Below the pieces are notes generated by a model, which saw only the letters and a list, made by a program, of their open reading frames with translations, was not told the DNA's origin and searched no databases. A stretch of 64,000 nt of DNA from Synechococcus sp. A10-1-5-1 (GTDB lineage: Bacteria; Cyanobacteriota; Cyanobacteriia; PCC-6307; Cyanobiaceae): assembly GCF_023115425.1 (NCBI RefSeq), contig NZ_CP096032.1:2108001-2172000 (forward strand). The letters run 5' to 3'. Of this stretch, positions 1 through 8,826 are shown one piece after another; within the stretch, counting starts at the first letter, position 1; every line of letters starts with the position of its first letter. The translations under genes and the position numbers were made by a program.

Positions 1-9
1 GCTCTGGGC

Positions 10-681
10 TCACGCTGCCTTCGCCCGCAGGGCCTCCATCAAGGCCACGCCACGGCTGGTGCCCAGTCGACTGGCCCCGGCTTCCACCAGTGCATAGGCC
101 TGCTCGAGTCCGTTGATTCCGCCGGAGGCCTTGATCGCGGCTCTGCCTCGGGCCAAATGCTGGAGCTGTTTGACCTGCTCAACGCTGGCTCCAGGGCCAA
201 AGCCGCTGCCGGTTTTGAGCATGTTCGTGCCAACGTCGATGCTGGCTTCGACCGCCCACTCCAGGACCTCTGGGGAGAGGCGTCCCACCTCCAGGATCAC
301 CTTGAAGGGCAAGCCCAATTCCGCGATGGGGGCGAGGTCATCGCAAAACAGGCTGCTGTTGCCATCGGCCAGGGCACCGAAGTCCGGCACCACGTCGAGT
401 TCATCTGCACCCGCTGCAGCCGCCCATTCCGCTTCCTGGCGCTTGATCTCCGTTGGGATTGCGCCGAAGGGGAAGCCAATCACGCTGATCAACTTGGGGC
501 CCCGTCCGCCGCTGGGGCCCAGCCGTTCGCGGGCCAGATCCAACCAGCGGGAGGCCAGGCAGACCCCGGCAAAGCCGAAGTGCTTGGCCTCATCGCAGCA
601 GCGCAGGATCGACTCGCGGCCCTGATGGGGATCCAACAGGGCGTGATCGATCAGGGGAGCGAGATCGGGCAGGTCGCGCAC
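10..681 (-). CDS. deoC: Deoxyribose-phosphate aldolase
   Basis: This 223-aa protein reads as a class I aldolase of the DeoC family, which interconverts 2-deoxyribose 5-phosphate with glyceraldehyde 3-phosphate and acetaldehyde in the cytoplasm. The Schiff-base lysine is in NMLKTGSG (Lys156) and the second active-site lysine in AIKASGGI (Lys184); the acidic strand DELDVVPD lies near residues 93-100. The length is slightly below the E. coli enzyme but covers the full barrel. The start is GTG; the only upstream in-frame alternative is a CTG about nine codons earlier, after the stop of the preceding hibernation-factor gene. It probably shares a transcript with that gene. Function is assigned from family motifs. 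Confidence 0.93.
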   Translation of the reverse strand: MRDLPDLAPLIDHALLDPHQGRESILRCCDEAKHFGFAGVCLASRWLDLARERLGPSGGRGPKLISVIGFPFGAIPTEIKRQEAEWAAAAGADELDVVPDFGALADGNSSLFCDDLAPIAELGLPFKVILEVGRLSPEVLEWAVEASIDVGTNMLKTGSGFGPGASVEQVKQLQHLARGRAAIKASGGINGLEQAYALVEAGASRLGTSRGVALMEALRAKAA

Positions 682-720
682 GGTCAGCTGGCGCCGGGTG
701 TTGGTCTCCAGTGTCTGCGA

Positions 721-1308
721 TCAGGCCTTGGCCTGAATCACGCCGAAGCCCCCGTGGTTGCGCCGGTAGACCACCTGCAGCTCGCCACTGCTGGCATCGC
801 GGAACAAATAGAAGTCGTGGTCGATTAATTCCAGTTGGTGCAGGGCATCCTCGAGGCTCATCGCTGGCATCGGGAAGTACTTGCGGCGGACCCCCCGGCT
901 TGGGAGACCGGCTTCTTTGCCTTCCAGCAGCGAGCCGCTGACACTGTCATCGCCGGCCATCTCCACCACGCTGGGGGTCTCGCTGGCGTGGTGGCCATGG
1001 CTGTGGTGGTGGTCGCCGTGGCGGTCTTTGTAGCGACGCAGCTGCCGGGTCAATTTCCCGGCCACCAGATCGATGCTGGCGTAGAGGTTTTCGCTGCGTT
1101 CTTGGGCGCGGATCACGGTGCCGTTGGCAAAGACCGTGACCTCTGCGGTTTGTTGCGGAACCCGGGGATTGCGGGCCACGGAGAGATGCACGTCCGCCTC
1201 TTTCACCATCCCGTCGAAATGACTGGTCGCGCGCTTGAGTTTTTCTTCTGTGTACTCGCGGATGGCTGGAGTGATCTCCAGATTGCGGCCGTGAATCACG
1301 AGCTTCAT
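721..1308 (-). CDS. hpf: Long-form ribosome hibernation promoting factor (LrtA/HPF)
   Basis: The 195-aa product has the beta-alpha-beta S30AE ribosome-binding domain at residues 1-100 (MKLVIHGRNLEITPAIREY onward), a His-rich linker near residues 101-113 (DHHHSHGHH), and the C-terminal dimerisation domain of long HPF (about 135-195, with RRKYFPMPAMS and FRDASSGELQVVYRRN). Long HPF dimerises 70S ribosomes into inactive 100S particles in the dark or under stress; the cyanobacterial version is known as light-repressed LrtA. It lies just upstream of deoC and is divergent from lipB, sharing a 47-bp intergenic region with it. The ATG start is preceded by a purine-rich stretch (GGAGGCAAGGG on the minus strand). 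Confidence 0.93.
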   Translation of the reverse strand: MKLVIHGRNLEITPAIREYTEEKLKRATSHFDGMVKEADVHLSVARNPRVPQQTAEVTVFANGTVIRAQERSENLYASIDLVAGKLTRQLRRYKDRHGDHHHSHGHHASETPSVVEMAGDDSVSGSLLEGKEAGLPSRGVRRKYFPMPAMSLEDALHQLELIDHDFYLFRDASSGELQVVYRRNHGGFGVIQAKA

Positions 1309-1355
1309 CCCTTGCCTCCTGGGCGATGGACCCGTTTAAACGCTAGGAACGGTCA

Positions 1356-2051
1356 GTGATTTCAACCACGGCCTCGCCCGCTCACGACGCAATCTGTTTC
1401 GAGCCCCCTGGCTGCGTCCCGTTCGCACTGGGCTGGACTTGGCAGCAGCAGTTGCAACGGCGCCTACTGGAGAACCCCGATGGGCCTGAGGCGGTGCTGC
1501 TGCTGGAGCACGAGCCCTGTTACACCCTGGGTCGCGGTGCGGACCCGGCCTTCCTGGGCTTTGATCCAGAGGATCCCCCCGCACCGCTATTTCGGATTGA
1601 TCGGGGCGGTGAGGTGACCCACCACTGTCCGGGGCAGTTGGTGCTCTATCCGGTGCTCAACCTGCAGCGGCATGGCGCTGATCTGCACCTCTACCTGCGG
1701 GAGCTGGAGGGGGTGGTGATCGACCTGTTGGCGGAGCTCGGCCTGAGGGGCGGCCGCATGGATGGGCTGACGGGGGTCTGGCTGGAGGGCCGCAAGGTGG
1801 CCGCCATTGGCGTGGGTGCCCGCCGTTGGATCAGTCAGCACGGCCTGGCCCTGAATGTCGAGGCGGATCTCTCGGGTTTTGCCGAGGTGGTGCCCTGCGG
1901 GATCGCTAACAAGGAGGTGGGTCGGCTGGTGGATTGGCGCCCCGAGCTCTCGGCGGCTGTCCTGCGGTCGCGGCTCCTGGAGAGCTTTTCGCGTCGCTTT
2001 GGTTTGCAGTTGCGCCCTCCAACCCTGCAGGAGCAGCTCCAGGGGTGGTAA
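1356..2051 (+). CDS. lipB: Octanoyl-[ACP]:protein N-octanoyltransferase LipB
   Basis: LipB transfers octanoyl groups from acyl carrier protein to the lipoyl domains of enzymes such as pyruvate dehydrogenase E2. The 231-aa product has the diagnostic motifs [12 protein letters not shown] (residues 83-94), the catalytic lysine in GRKVAAIGV (Lys147) and the catalytic cysteine in [10 protein letters not shown] (Cys181). The start is GTG at 1356; no ATG fits. Its substrate protein, PdhC, is encoded 2.5 kb downstream on the same strand, although intervening genes make a single operon unproven. The acyl-ACP synthetase gene follows after 19 bp, so the two acyl-handling genes probably form one transcript. 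Confidence 0.95.
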   Translation: MISTTASPAHDAICFEPPGCVPFALGWTWQQQLQRRLLENPDGPEAVLLLEHEPCYTLGRGADPAFLGFDPEDPPAPLFRIDRGGEVTHHCPGQLVLYPVLNLQRHGADLHLYLRELEGVVIDLLAELGLRGGRMDGLTGVWLEGRKVAAIGVGARRWISQHGLALNVEADLSGFAEVVPCGIANKEVGRLVDWRPELSAAVLRSRLLESFSRRFGLQLRPPTLQEQLQGW

Positions 2052-2070
2052 GACCGGGGCCAACTGACTG

Positions 2071-3996
2071 GTGTCCCCCATGCCCCTCGCCGAGATCAGC
2101 TGGACTGGCAGCCGCCACGATCAGCGCGCCTTGGCCGAGAGGCACGACTGGAGTGCGCTCCGCGGCCTCGACCAGCTCTGGGGTCAGCTGGCTGAGCTCC
2201 ATGGCGAAGCCCCGGCCCTGGAGGCCCCCCACGCCAAGCCGCCGGAGCAGCTGAGCTTCCGCCGCTTGCATCAACAGATCGAACAGGCCGCCGCCGGCTT
2301 CGCTGCCCTTGGCGTCCGGCCTGGCGAGGTCGTGGGTTTGTTCTCGGAAAACAGCCCCCGCTGGCTGGTGGCGGACCAGGGCCTGATGCGTCTTGGGGCC
2401 GCGGATGCGGTCCGCGGTAGCGGCGCACCGGTGGATGAGCTGCGCTACATCGCCGCCGACTGCGGTGCGGTGGCCCTGGTGCTGGAGTCCGCGGATCTGC
2501 TGCAGCGCCTGCAACTCAGCAGCGAGCTCCTCGGGCAACTGCGCTTTGTGGTCCTCCTGCAGGGAGAGCGCGGCTCGGTGGTGCCGGTGATTCCCTGCTT
2601 CACCTGGGACGAACTGATGGCCAAGGGGGGCGCAAGCCCCGCTCCGGCCTGGCCCGAAGGCGGCGAAGAGCGCCTGGCCACCGTGCTCTACACCTCAGGC
2701 ACGACGGGCCGTCCCAAGGGCGTTCCCCTCAGTCACGCCAATTTGCTGCAACAGCTCCGCACCCTCGGGGTGGCGGTGGCGCCGCGCCCCGGTGATCGGG
2801 TGTTGAGCGTTCTGCCGATCTGGCACGCCTATGAGCGCAGCGCGGAGTACTTCCTGCTCGCCTGCGGCTGCCAGCAGACCTACACCACCCTGAAGCAACT
2901 ACGCCCGGACCTTCAGCGGGTCCGGCCCCACTACCTCATCAGTGTTCCCCGGCTTTGGGAAGCTCTGCTCAGTGGCTTCGAAGATGCGCTCGCGGCAATG
3001 CCGGCAAGCCGCGCCAAGTTGCTGCGCTCGGCCCTGAGCGTCAGCCGATTCCACTGCCTCTCCAGGCGTGTGGCGGCCGATCGCACCCTGGTGCCTGAGG
3101 GCAAGCGCCGCCGGGTGGCCGCCGCCGCCGGGGCCCTGCTGAGTTGGCCCCTGCATGGGGTGGCCGAGAAGCTGTTCTGGCCGAAGGTCCGCAGCCAGCT
3201 GATCGGGGGTCGCCTGCGGACGGCCATTAGTGGCGGTGGTGCCTTGGCCATCCATGTCGATGGTTTCTTTGAAGCCATCGGGATTGAGCTGCTGGTGGGC
3301 TACGGGCTGACCGAAACCAGCCCAGTGCTGACCTGCCGTCGTCGCTGGAATAACCGCCGCGGCAGCTCCGGGCAGCCGTTGCCTGGCACCGCCATCAAGA
3401 TCACTGATCCTGAAACCGGGGCGGTTCTGGCGATTGGTGAGCGGGGCAAGGTGCTGGCCAAGGGCACCCAGGTCATGGGGGGCTACCTGGGTAAGCCGGA
3501 GGCCACCGCGAAGGTGCTTGATGCCGCGGGGTGGTTTGACACCGGTGACCTGGGCCATCTCCTGGCCGACGGCACGCTGGTACTAACCGGCCGCGCCAAG
3601 GACACGATCGTGCTCAGCAGTGGCGAGAACATCGAGCCGGGTCCCCTGGAGGAGTGCCTGGTGGCCTGTTCCCTGGTGGAGCAGGTGATGCTGGTGGGCC
3701 AGGACCGCAAGGCCCTGGGGGCCTTGGTGGTGCCGAAGCCGGAAACCCTGGAGGCCTTCGCCAGTGAGCAGGGATTGCCTGCAACGGACCCCGCCCTGCT
3801 GAAGGCCTTGACCAGCCGGCTGAATCGCCGCCTGCAGGCTCGGGTTGGAGCCCGCCCGGATGAACGGTTGGCGGGGGTCGCCCTGGTGGAGCCCTTCAGC
3901 ATTGACAACGGCCTTCTGACCCAAACCCTCAAGCAGAAGCGCGACCGCATCGCCGATCGCGACGCCCGGGCGATTGAGGCGATCTATGGCCGATAG
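2071..3996 (+). CDS. aas: Acyl-[ACP] synthetase / long-chain fatty acid ligase (AMP-binding)
   Basis: This 641-aa enzyme belongs to the ANL adenylating superfamily. The phosphate-binding motif YTSGTTGRPKGVPLSH is near residues 206-221, the adenine motif GYGLTETSP near 410-418, the hinge Asp in GWFDTGDLG near 490, and the C-terminal catalytic Lys region LTQTLKQKRD near 615-625. Cyanobacterial members of this kind (the slr1609 type) activate free fatty acids with ATP and load them on acyl carrier protein, recycling fatty acids released from membranes. Choosing ACP over CoA as acceptor is inference from lineage. The start is GTG at 2071, with an ATG three codons on as alternative. It follows lipB by 19 bp. 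Confidence 0.9.
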   Translation: MSPMPLAEISWTGSRHDQRALAERHDWSALRGLDQLWGQLAELHGEAPALEAPHAKPPEQLSFRRLHQQIEQAAAGFAALGVRPGEVVGLFSENSPRWLVADQGLMRLGAADAVRGSGAPVDELRYIAADCGAVALVLESADLLQRLQLSSELLGQLRFVVLLQGERGSVVPVIPCFTWDELMAKGGASPAPAWPEGGEERLATVLYTSGTTGRPKGVPLSHANLLQQLRTLGVAVAPRPGDRVLSVLPIWHAYERSAEYFLLACGCQQTYTTLKQLRPDLQRVRPHYLISVPRLWEALLSGFEDALAAMPASRAKLLRSALSVSRFHCLSRRVAADRTLVPEGKRRRVAAAAGALLSWPLHGVAEKLFWPKVRSQLIGGRLRTAISGGGALAIHVDGFFEAIGIELLVGYGLTETSPVLTCRRRWNNRRGSSGQPLPGTAIKITDPETGAVLAIGERGKVLAKGTQVMGGYLGKPEATAKVLDAAGWFDTGDLGHLLADGTLVLTGRAKDTIVLSSGENIEPGPLEECLVACSLVEQVMLVGQDRKALGALVVPKPETLEAFASEQGLPATDPALLKALTSRLNRRLQARVGARPDERLAGVALVEPFSIDNGLLTQTLKQKRDRIADRDARAIEAIYGR

Positions 3997-4084
3997 CGCT
4001 GAGGGCGGGGCCGGGAACCCGCCCGCCCCAACCGTTGTCGGTCTTGGCTGCTCCTGACAGGCTGGGCGCCACGATTCATCTCCC

Positions 4085-4528
4085 ATGGCCGAGGGTTCCC
4101 TCTCCGTTAAGCGCTCCATCACTGTCCGCGCGGTGGTCACCCCCCGCTGGAAGGAGGACGCCGAGCGGGAGATCAGCGCAGCCATCGCCAACAGCGACGC
4201 CCAGCTGGGGCAGCTTGAGCAAGAAGGGCAGCAGCTGGTGGAGGCGATCCGCAGCCAGAGCGCTAACCCCCTCGATCCCCGGGTTCAGGAGCAGGTGGGT
4301 TCTGTGCAGGAGCAGGTCGCGGCCAAGCGCGCCGAGCTGGAAGAGCAGAAGCGTCAGCTGCTGGAGCAGCAGCGTCAAGTTCGCGATCTGGAGATGGAGC
4401 AGATCGTCGAGCAGGGCCAGCTCGACAGTTTCACGGACGTGAAGGTGGGCGACAACCTGGTGGAGAAGCTCCAGGTGGCTGTGGTCGTGCGCGATGGGGT
4501 GATCGAGTCGATCGAAGGAGCCCTCTGA
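4085..4528 (+). CDS. YlqD family coiled-coil protein
   Basis: The 147-aa product has a short N-terminal beta segment (SLSVKRSITVRAVVTP), a long charged Glu/Gln-rich coiled coil over about residues 22-118, and a C-terminal beta hairpin (VGDNLVEKLQVAVVVRDG). This organisation matches the YlqD family, conserved in cyanobacteria and Firmicutes but without a firmly established function. There is no signal peptide or membrane segment, so it is probably cytosolic. It lies between the acyl-ACP synthetase gene and pdhC on the same strand. I cannot assign a reaction; a structural or RNA-associated role would be speculation. Confidence 0.82.
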   Translation: MAEGSLSVKRSITVRAVVTPRWKEDAEREISAAIANSDAQLGQLEQEGQQLVEAIRSQSANPLDPRVQEQVGSVQEQVAAKRAELEEQKRQLLEQQRQVRDLEMEQIVEQGQLDSFTDVKVGDNLVEKLQVAVVVRDGVIESIEGAL

Positions 4529-4594
4529 GGCGCCCCCGGAAGTCGCTGCCGCTGAGCCGCGTAAAATCCCCCTCAATTGAGCGGCAGACCTCCG

Positions 4595-5923
4595 TTGGCC
4601 ACCCACGAAATCTTCATGCCCGCCCTCTCCTCCACCATGACGGAGGGCAAGATCGTGGAATGGCTCAAGAAGCCAGGTGACAAGGTCGGCCGCGGTGAGT
4701 CCGTCCTGGTTGTCGAGTCTGATAAGGCCGACATGGACGTGGAGTCCTTCAACGAGGGCTACTTGGCTGCGGTGTTGATGCCCGCAGGCAGCACCGCACC
4801 CGTTGGTGAAACCATCGGTCTGGTGGTGGAAACCGAGGCTGAAATCGCCGAGGCTCAGGCCAAGGCCCCCAGTGCCCCTGCCGCCGCTGCCGCCGCTGCC
4901 GCCCCCGCCGCAGCCGCTGCCCCCGCCCCTGCTGCGGCCCCCGTAGCGGTTCCTGCGGCCCCAGCCCCCGTTGCCGCTGCACCGGCCCCAGCTCCCGTGA
5001 GCAATGGCCGCGTGGTGGCGAGCCCTCGGGCCAAGAAACTGGCCAGCCAACACGGCGTGGCCCTGGAGACCCTGCGCGGCAGCGGCCCCCACGGCCGCAT
5101 CCAGGCCGAGGACGTCGAGCGGGCCCTGGGGCTGACCGTGGCGGTCCCCCGCGTGGCCGAGGGTTCAGCACCTGCCGCGAGCGGCAGCAGCAATGGCGCC
5201 ACTGCTCCCGCCGCCGCCCCTGCGGGTAACACCTTCGGCCGCCCCGGCGAGAGCGTGGCCTTCAACACGCTCCAGGGCGCGGTCAACCGCAACATGGTGG
5301 CCAGCCTGGCGGTGCCGACCTTCCGCGTCGGCTACACCATCACCACCACCAAGCTGGACGCCTTCTACAAGCAGGTCAAGAGCAAGGGCGTGACCATGAC
5401 CGCCCTGTTGGCCAAGGCCGTGGGCGTGGTGCTGGCCCGTCACCCCCAGGTCAATGCCGCCACTAGCGCCGATGGCACCGCCATGGTCTACCCGGCTTCG
5501 GTGAATGTCGCCGTGGCTGTCGCGATGGAAGACGGTGGCTTGATCACGCCAGTGCTGGCCAACGCCGACAAGACCGATATCCACTCCCTGGCCCGCAACT
5601 GGGCGGACCTGGTGAGCCGGGCCCGTAGCAAGCAGCTGCAGCCTGAGGAGTACAGCACCGGCACCTTCACCCTCTCGAACCTGGGGATGTTCGGTGTGGA
5701 TCGCTTCGACGCAATCCTGCCCCCAGGCACTGGTGCAATCCTGGCGGTGGCTGCCTCTCGCCCCACGGTGGTCGGCGGTAAGGACGGCTCGATCCGGGTG
5801 GCCAATCAGATGCAGGTGAACCTCACCTGCGATCACCGCGTGATCTACGGCGCCGATGCGGCTGCCTTCCTGAAGGATCTGGCTCAGCTGATCGAGACCA
5901 ACCCCGAGAGCCTGGCCTTCTGA
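4595..5923 (+). CDS. pdhC: Pyruvate dehydrogenase E2, dihydrolipoamide acetyltransferase
   Basis: This is the acetyl-transferring core of the pyruvate dehydrogenase complex. One lipoyl domain carries its attachment lysine in ESDKADMD (Lys44). An Ala/Pro-rich flexible linker follows (about residues 90-135), then a peripheral-subunit-binding domain (from [12 protein letters not shown], about 139-175), a second linker and the catalytic domain. The catalytic motif reads DHRVIYG near residue 414: the usual HxxxDG Asp is Tyr, as I recall for plastid and cyanobacterial E2. The start chosen is the TTG giving MATHEIFMP, the usual cyanobacterial N terminus; a TTG six codons upstream (4577) is the alternative. 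The queA reading frame starts at its stop codon. E1 alpha is at 49.8 kb. Confidence 0.95.
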   Translation: MATHEIFMPALSSTMTEGKIVEWLKKPGDKVGRGESVLVVESDKADMDVESFNEGYLAAVLMPAGSTAPVGETIGLVVETEAEIAEAQAKAPSAPAAAAAAAAPAAAAAPAPAAAPVAVPAAPAPVAAAPAPAPVSNGRVVASPRAKKLASQHGVALETLRGSGPHGRIQAEDVERALGLTVAVPRVAEGSAPAASGSSNGATAPAAAPAGNTFGRPGESVAFNTLQGAVNRNMVASLAVPTFRVGYTITTTKLDAFYKQVKSKGVTMTALLAKAVGVVLARHPQVNAATSADGTAMVYPASVNVAVAVAMEDGGLITPVLANADKTDIHSLARNWADLVSRARSKQLQPEEYSTGTFTLSNLGMFGVDRFDAILPPGTGAILAVAASRPTVVGGKDGSIRVANQMQVNLTCDHRVIYGADAAAFLKDLAQLIETNPESLAF

Positions 5924-7014
5924 TCAGCGACGATCAGCTGCTCTCGAGTTACGTCTTCGACCTACCGGAGACGTTCATCGCCCAGCGCCCCGTGGAGCCC
6001 CGCCATGCGGCGCGTTTGCTGGCGCTCGAAAGCGCAGAGGGCTGCAGCCATCAGACGGTCTGGGATCTCCAGCAGCTGCTGAAGCCCGGTGATCTGCTGG
6101 TGGTTAACAACACGCGGGTCCTGAAGGCACGCCTCCAAGCCCGCCGGCCCACGGGCGGGGCGGTGGAGTTGCTGGTGCTCGAGCCCGTGGGGGGCAGCGA
6201 TTGGCTCTGCCTGGCCAAGCCGGCCAAACGGCTCAAGCCGGGGGAGATCCTGCAGATGGAGCACCCCGGTCAAGAGCCAGTGCCTCTGGCGATCGTGGCG
6301 GTCGATCCCGAGACCGGAGGCCGGGTGGTGCGCTTCCCGGCGGAGTGCACCACCCCTGAAGCGATTGAGGCGCTGCTGGCGCGCTATGGCGAAATTCCCC
6401 TGCCGCCCTACATCCACCAGCACTCCAGCGACGACGACAGCCGCTACCAGACCCGCTTTGCCTCCCGGCCTGGAGCAGTGGCGGCCCCCACGGCGGGCTT
6501 GCACCTGAGTGATGAACTGCTCGAAGCCCTGGAGGCGCGGGGGGTGCAGCGCACGACCGTGACCTTGCACGTGGGCCTGGGCACGTTCCGTCCGGTGGAG
6601 ACGGAAGACTTGACCCAGCTGGAGCTCCACAGCGAGTGGGTGGAGGTGTCGGAGGCTTGTGTGGAGGCGGTGGCCCAGTGCCGTGCCCGCGGCGGACGGG
6701 TGATTGCGGTTGGAACCACCTCGGTTCGCAGCCTGGAGGCGGTGGCCCAGCTCCATGCGGGTCAGCTGCAGCCCCACGCTGGACCGGTGAACCTGGTGAT
6801 TCAGCCCGGCTATCGCTTCGCGGTGGTTCAGGGGCTGCTCACCAATTTCCACCTGCCGAAAAGTTCGCTGCTGCTGCTGGTTAGTGCCCTGGTGGGACGG
6901 CTGCGGTTGCTGGCCCTCTACGAGGAGGCCAAGGCCGAGGGCTATCGCTTCTTCTCCTATGGCGACGCGATGTGGATTGCTCCGGAGGCAGTCCTGGAGA
7001 GCGCCCGGCCATAA
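5920..7014 (+). CDS. queA: S-adenosylmethionine:tRNA ribosyltransferase-isomerase QueA
   Basis: QueA transfers and isomerises the ribosyl group of SAM onto 7-aminomethyl-7-deazaguanine in tRNA, making epoxyqueuosine. Motifs include [54 protein letters not shown] and the C-terminal [13 protein letters not shown]. The start is unusual. The conserved N terminus ([22 protein letters not shown]) lies upstream of the first conventional start (GTG at 5992), and no ATG, GTG or TTG occurs in frame between 5920 and 5992. The best candidate is CTG at 5920, overlapping the pdhC stop as CTGA, which gives an N terminus like picocyanobacterial QueA. Start confidence is moderate; function is secure. Confidence 0.92.
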   Translation: MISDDQLLSSYVFDLPETFIAQRPVEPRHAARLLALESAEGCSHQTVWDLQQLLKPGDLLVVNNTRVLKARLQARRPTGGAVELLVLEPVGGSDWLCLAKPAKRLKPGEILQMEHPGQEPVPLAIVAVDPETGGRVVRFPAECTTPEAIEALLARYGEIPLPPYIHQHSSDDDSRYQTRFASRPGAVAAPTAGLHLSDELLEALEARGVQRTTVTLHVGLGTFRPVETEDLTQLELHSEWVEVSEACVEAVAQCRARGGRVIAVGTTSVRSLEAVAQLHAGQLQPHAGPVNLVIQPGYRFAVVQGLLTNFHLPKSSLLLLVSALVGRLRLLALYEEAKAEGYRFFSYGDAMWIAPEAVLESARP

Positions 7015-7040
7015 AAAAAGCCCCCGCCTGAGCGGGGGCT
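7013..7040 (-). terminator. Rho-independent terminator of sodB
   Basis: A perfect 9-bp stem (AGCCCCCGC at 7019-7027 with GCGGGGGCT at 7032-7040) and a CTGA loop are followed, on the minus strand, by seven Ts (7013-7019). It lies 18 bp beyond the sodB stop codon. Its T tract overlaps the last bases of queA, so the convergent genes share this boundary. No T tract follows on the plus strand. Confidence 0.9.
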
Positions 7041-7058
7041 GGCGATGCATCGCTGCGA

Positions 7059-7658
7059 TCAGGCGGCGGCCAGGTTGGCGGCCACAAAGTCCCAGTTCAC
7101 CAGCTTGTCGAGGTAGGTGCTGATGTAGTCGGGGCGGCGGTTCTGGTAGTCCAGGTAGTAGGCGTGCTCCCAGACATCCATGGTCAAGAGGGCCTTCTGG
7201 CCATGGGCCAGGGGCAGATCGGCATTGCCGGTCTTGGTGACTTTCAGGGTGCCGTTGTCGAGGACGAGCCAGGCCCAGCCGCTACCGAACTGGGTGGCGC
7301 CGGCAGCCTTGAAGGCTTCGACGAACTTCTCAAAGCTGCCGAAGTCAGCATTGATCTTGTCCAGCAGAGCGCCGCTGGGGGTGCCACCGCCATTGGGCTT
7401 GATGCACTGCCAGTAGAAGCTGTGGTTCCAGACCTGGGCAGCGTTGTTGAACACACCGGCCTTGCTGGCGTCGCCGGCCACGGCGACGATGGTGTCCTCG
7501 AGGCTCTTGCTCTCCAGATCGGTCCCAGCCACCAGGTTGTTGAGGTTGGTCACGTAAGCGTTGTGGTGCTTGCCGTGGTGGAACTCAAGGGTTTGGCGGG
7601 AGATATGGGGCTCGAGGGCGTCGAGGCCGTAGGGCAGCGCGGGCAGCGTATGAGCCAT
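7059..7658 (-). CDS. sodB: Superoxide dismutase, iron type
   Basis: SodB dismutates superoxide to oxygen and hydrogen peroxide. The 199-aa sequence holds the four metal ligands: His27 (EFHHGKHH), His79 (VWNHSFYW), Asp161 and His165 ([11 protein letters not shown]). Gln75 in AAQVWNHS and the FGSGWAWL segment favour the iron type over the manganese type. There is no signal peptide, so it is cytosolic. The ATG giving [17 protein letters not shown] is chosen because it matches the usual SodB N terminus; the frame stays open upstream but that sequence is not SOD-like. It converges with queA and ends at a strong terminator. Confidence 0.96.
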   Translation of the reverse strand: MAHTLPALPYGLDALEPHISRQTLEFHHGKHHNAYVTNLNNLVAGTDLESKSLEDTIVAVAGDASKAGVFNNAAQVWNHSFYWQCIKPNGGGTPSGALLDKINADFGSFEKFVEAFKAAGATQFGSGWAWLVLDNGTLKVTKTGNADLPLAHGQKALLTMDVWEHAYYLDYQNRRPDYISTYLDKLVNWDFVAANLAAA

Positions 7659-7781
7659 GAAACGAGGGATCGTGCTGTTGGATGCCCGGCCAAATGCCGG
7701 ACGGCGGCGGCATCCTAACGATCGTTTGAAGTTTCGTAAGTCGCGGGAACCGCACTGCTGGCGTGGTTCCCGCAAGCGCGA

Positions 7782-8390
7782 TCAGCCCTTGATCTCGAGC
7801 AGTTCCACCTCAAAGATCAAGGTGGCGTTTGGGGGGATCACGCCACCGGCACCCCGCTCGCCATAGGCCAGATCGGGGGGGATGACGAGCTTGCGCTTGC
7901 CGCCCACCTGCATTCCGGCGACGCCTTCATCCCAGCCCTTGATGACGCGACCGGCGCCCAGGGGGAAGCTGAAGGGGCCGCGGCCGTAGCTGCTGTCGAA
8001 CTCCTTGCCGCTCTCGAGGGTGCCGCGGTAGTTCACCACCACGAGCTGACCTGAGGTGGCCTCAGGGCCGTCACCGATGACCAGGTCGGTGATGCGCAGA
8101 CCGCTGGGGGTCATCCGTTCTTTGGCCGCAACCATTTCTCCTCCGAGGGCAGACGCCCCACTGTCGGCGATGACGTCGCTGGCCATGGTGAAGAGGCTGG
8201 GGTTGGGGTCCTCGGGATCGAGCTCGATCTGGCCGCTGAAGCTGGCTGGGGCTGGGGCGCTCGCCACCGCCTGTTGCATGGCTGGCTGGCTGGGGGCTGC
8301 GTTGACGGTGGAGGGCGCCACGATCTGGCTGACCAGTGCCAGCAAGAGGCAGCCCACGCAGACGGCTGAGCTGATCAGGATGTCCCGCAT
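7782..8390 (-). CDS. FKBP-type peptidyl-prolyl cis-trans isomerase, membrane-anchored or exported
   Basis: The 202-aa product begins with a hydrophobic signal or anchor segment (about residues 5-30). An Ala/Ser/Pro-rich spacer follows, then an FKBP domain from about residue 95 ([69 protein letters not shown]). FKBPs catalyse Xaa-Pro isomerisation during folding; the N terminus places this one in the periplasm or thylakoid lumen. It is encoded alone on the minus strand between sodB and the phasin-like gene, with 123 bp separating it from sodB. The domain call is firm; export versus anchoring is open. Confidence 0.93.
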   Translation of the reverse strand: MRDILISSAVCVGCLLLALVSQIVAPSTVNAAPSQPAMQQAVASAPAPASFSGQIELDPEDPNPSLFTMASDVIADSGASALGGEMVAAKERMTPSGLRITDLVIGDGPEATSGQLVVVNYRGTLESGKEFDSSYGRGPFSFPLGAGRVIKGWDEGVAGMQVGGKRKLVIPPDLAYGERGAGGVIPPNATLIFEVELLEIKG

Positions 8391-8437
8391 GGCTGGATCA
8401 AAGAGGCATCAGTTGGCGATTCTCGCCTAGTCGCTCC

Positions 8438-8779
8438 TCAGTCCGGGATCTCCAGTTGGGATTGCTTCTGCCGAAGCTGTTGTTCCAGCCGATCGATGCG
8501 CCCCCGCAGTTCATCCACTTCCCGTTGCCGGGCGAGGCCCAGGTCCTGCAACAGGTGATCGAGGTTTCGCTCCACCTGGCGTTCGGTCTGTTTTTCCAGC
8601 TCGGGGTTCTCCCCGCGCAGGCTGGCGAGAACGTCATCGACCAAGGCGCTGGCCTGGTTTGGATCGAGTCGCCCACTGCTGACCCAGGCCTGGGTGACGC
8701 CCCGCAGGCGCTCGGCCACAAGGGAGGTGGTGCCAAGGCCTCGGAAGAGCAGTTGCTGAAGGGTTCGGCTGGGATCCAT
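8438..8779 (-). CDS. Phasin-family-like helical protein
   Basis: The 113-aa product is almost entirely helical and charged. An N-terminal part (LQQLLFRGLGTTSLVAERLR, then SGRLDPNQASALVDDVLASL) is followed by a coiled coil at about residues 60-113 (HLLQDLGLARQREVDELRGR and beyond). This resembles the phasin-related or polyhydroxyalkanoate-regulator-like small proteins common in cyanobacteria; no PHA synthase is present in this window, so a granule role is not implied. The ATG giving MDPSRTL is preferred; another ATG ten codons upstream (8809) would add MVQSAHPCGF. The gene diverges from lnt. Confidence 0.75.
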   Translation of the reverse strand: MDPSRTLQQLLFRGLGTTSLVAERLRGVTQAWVSSGRLDPNQASALVDDVLASLRGENPELEKQTERQVERNLDHLLQDLGLARQREVDELRGRIDRLEQQLRQKQSQLEIPD

Positions 8780-8826
8780 GAACCCGCAGGGGTGCGCTGA
8801 TTGCACCATGACGCTCTTTAGGGTCA

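Noticed and set aside
4076-5092. Long minus-strand open frame opposite pdhC and the YlqD gene
   Set aside because: It is His/Gly-rich shadow coding produced by the GC-rich plus-strand genes; the plus-strand products match known families.
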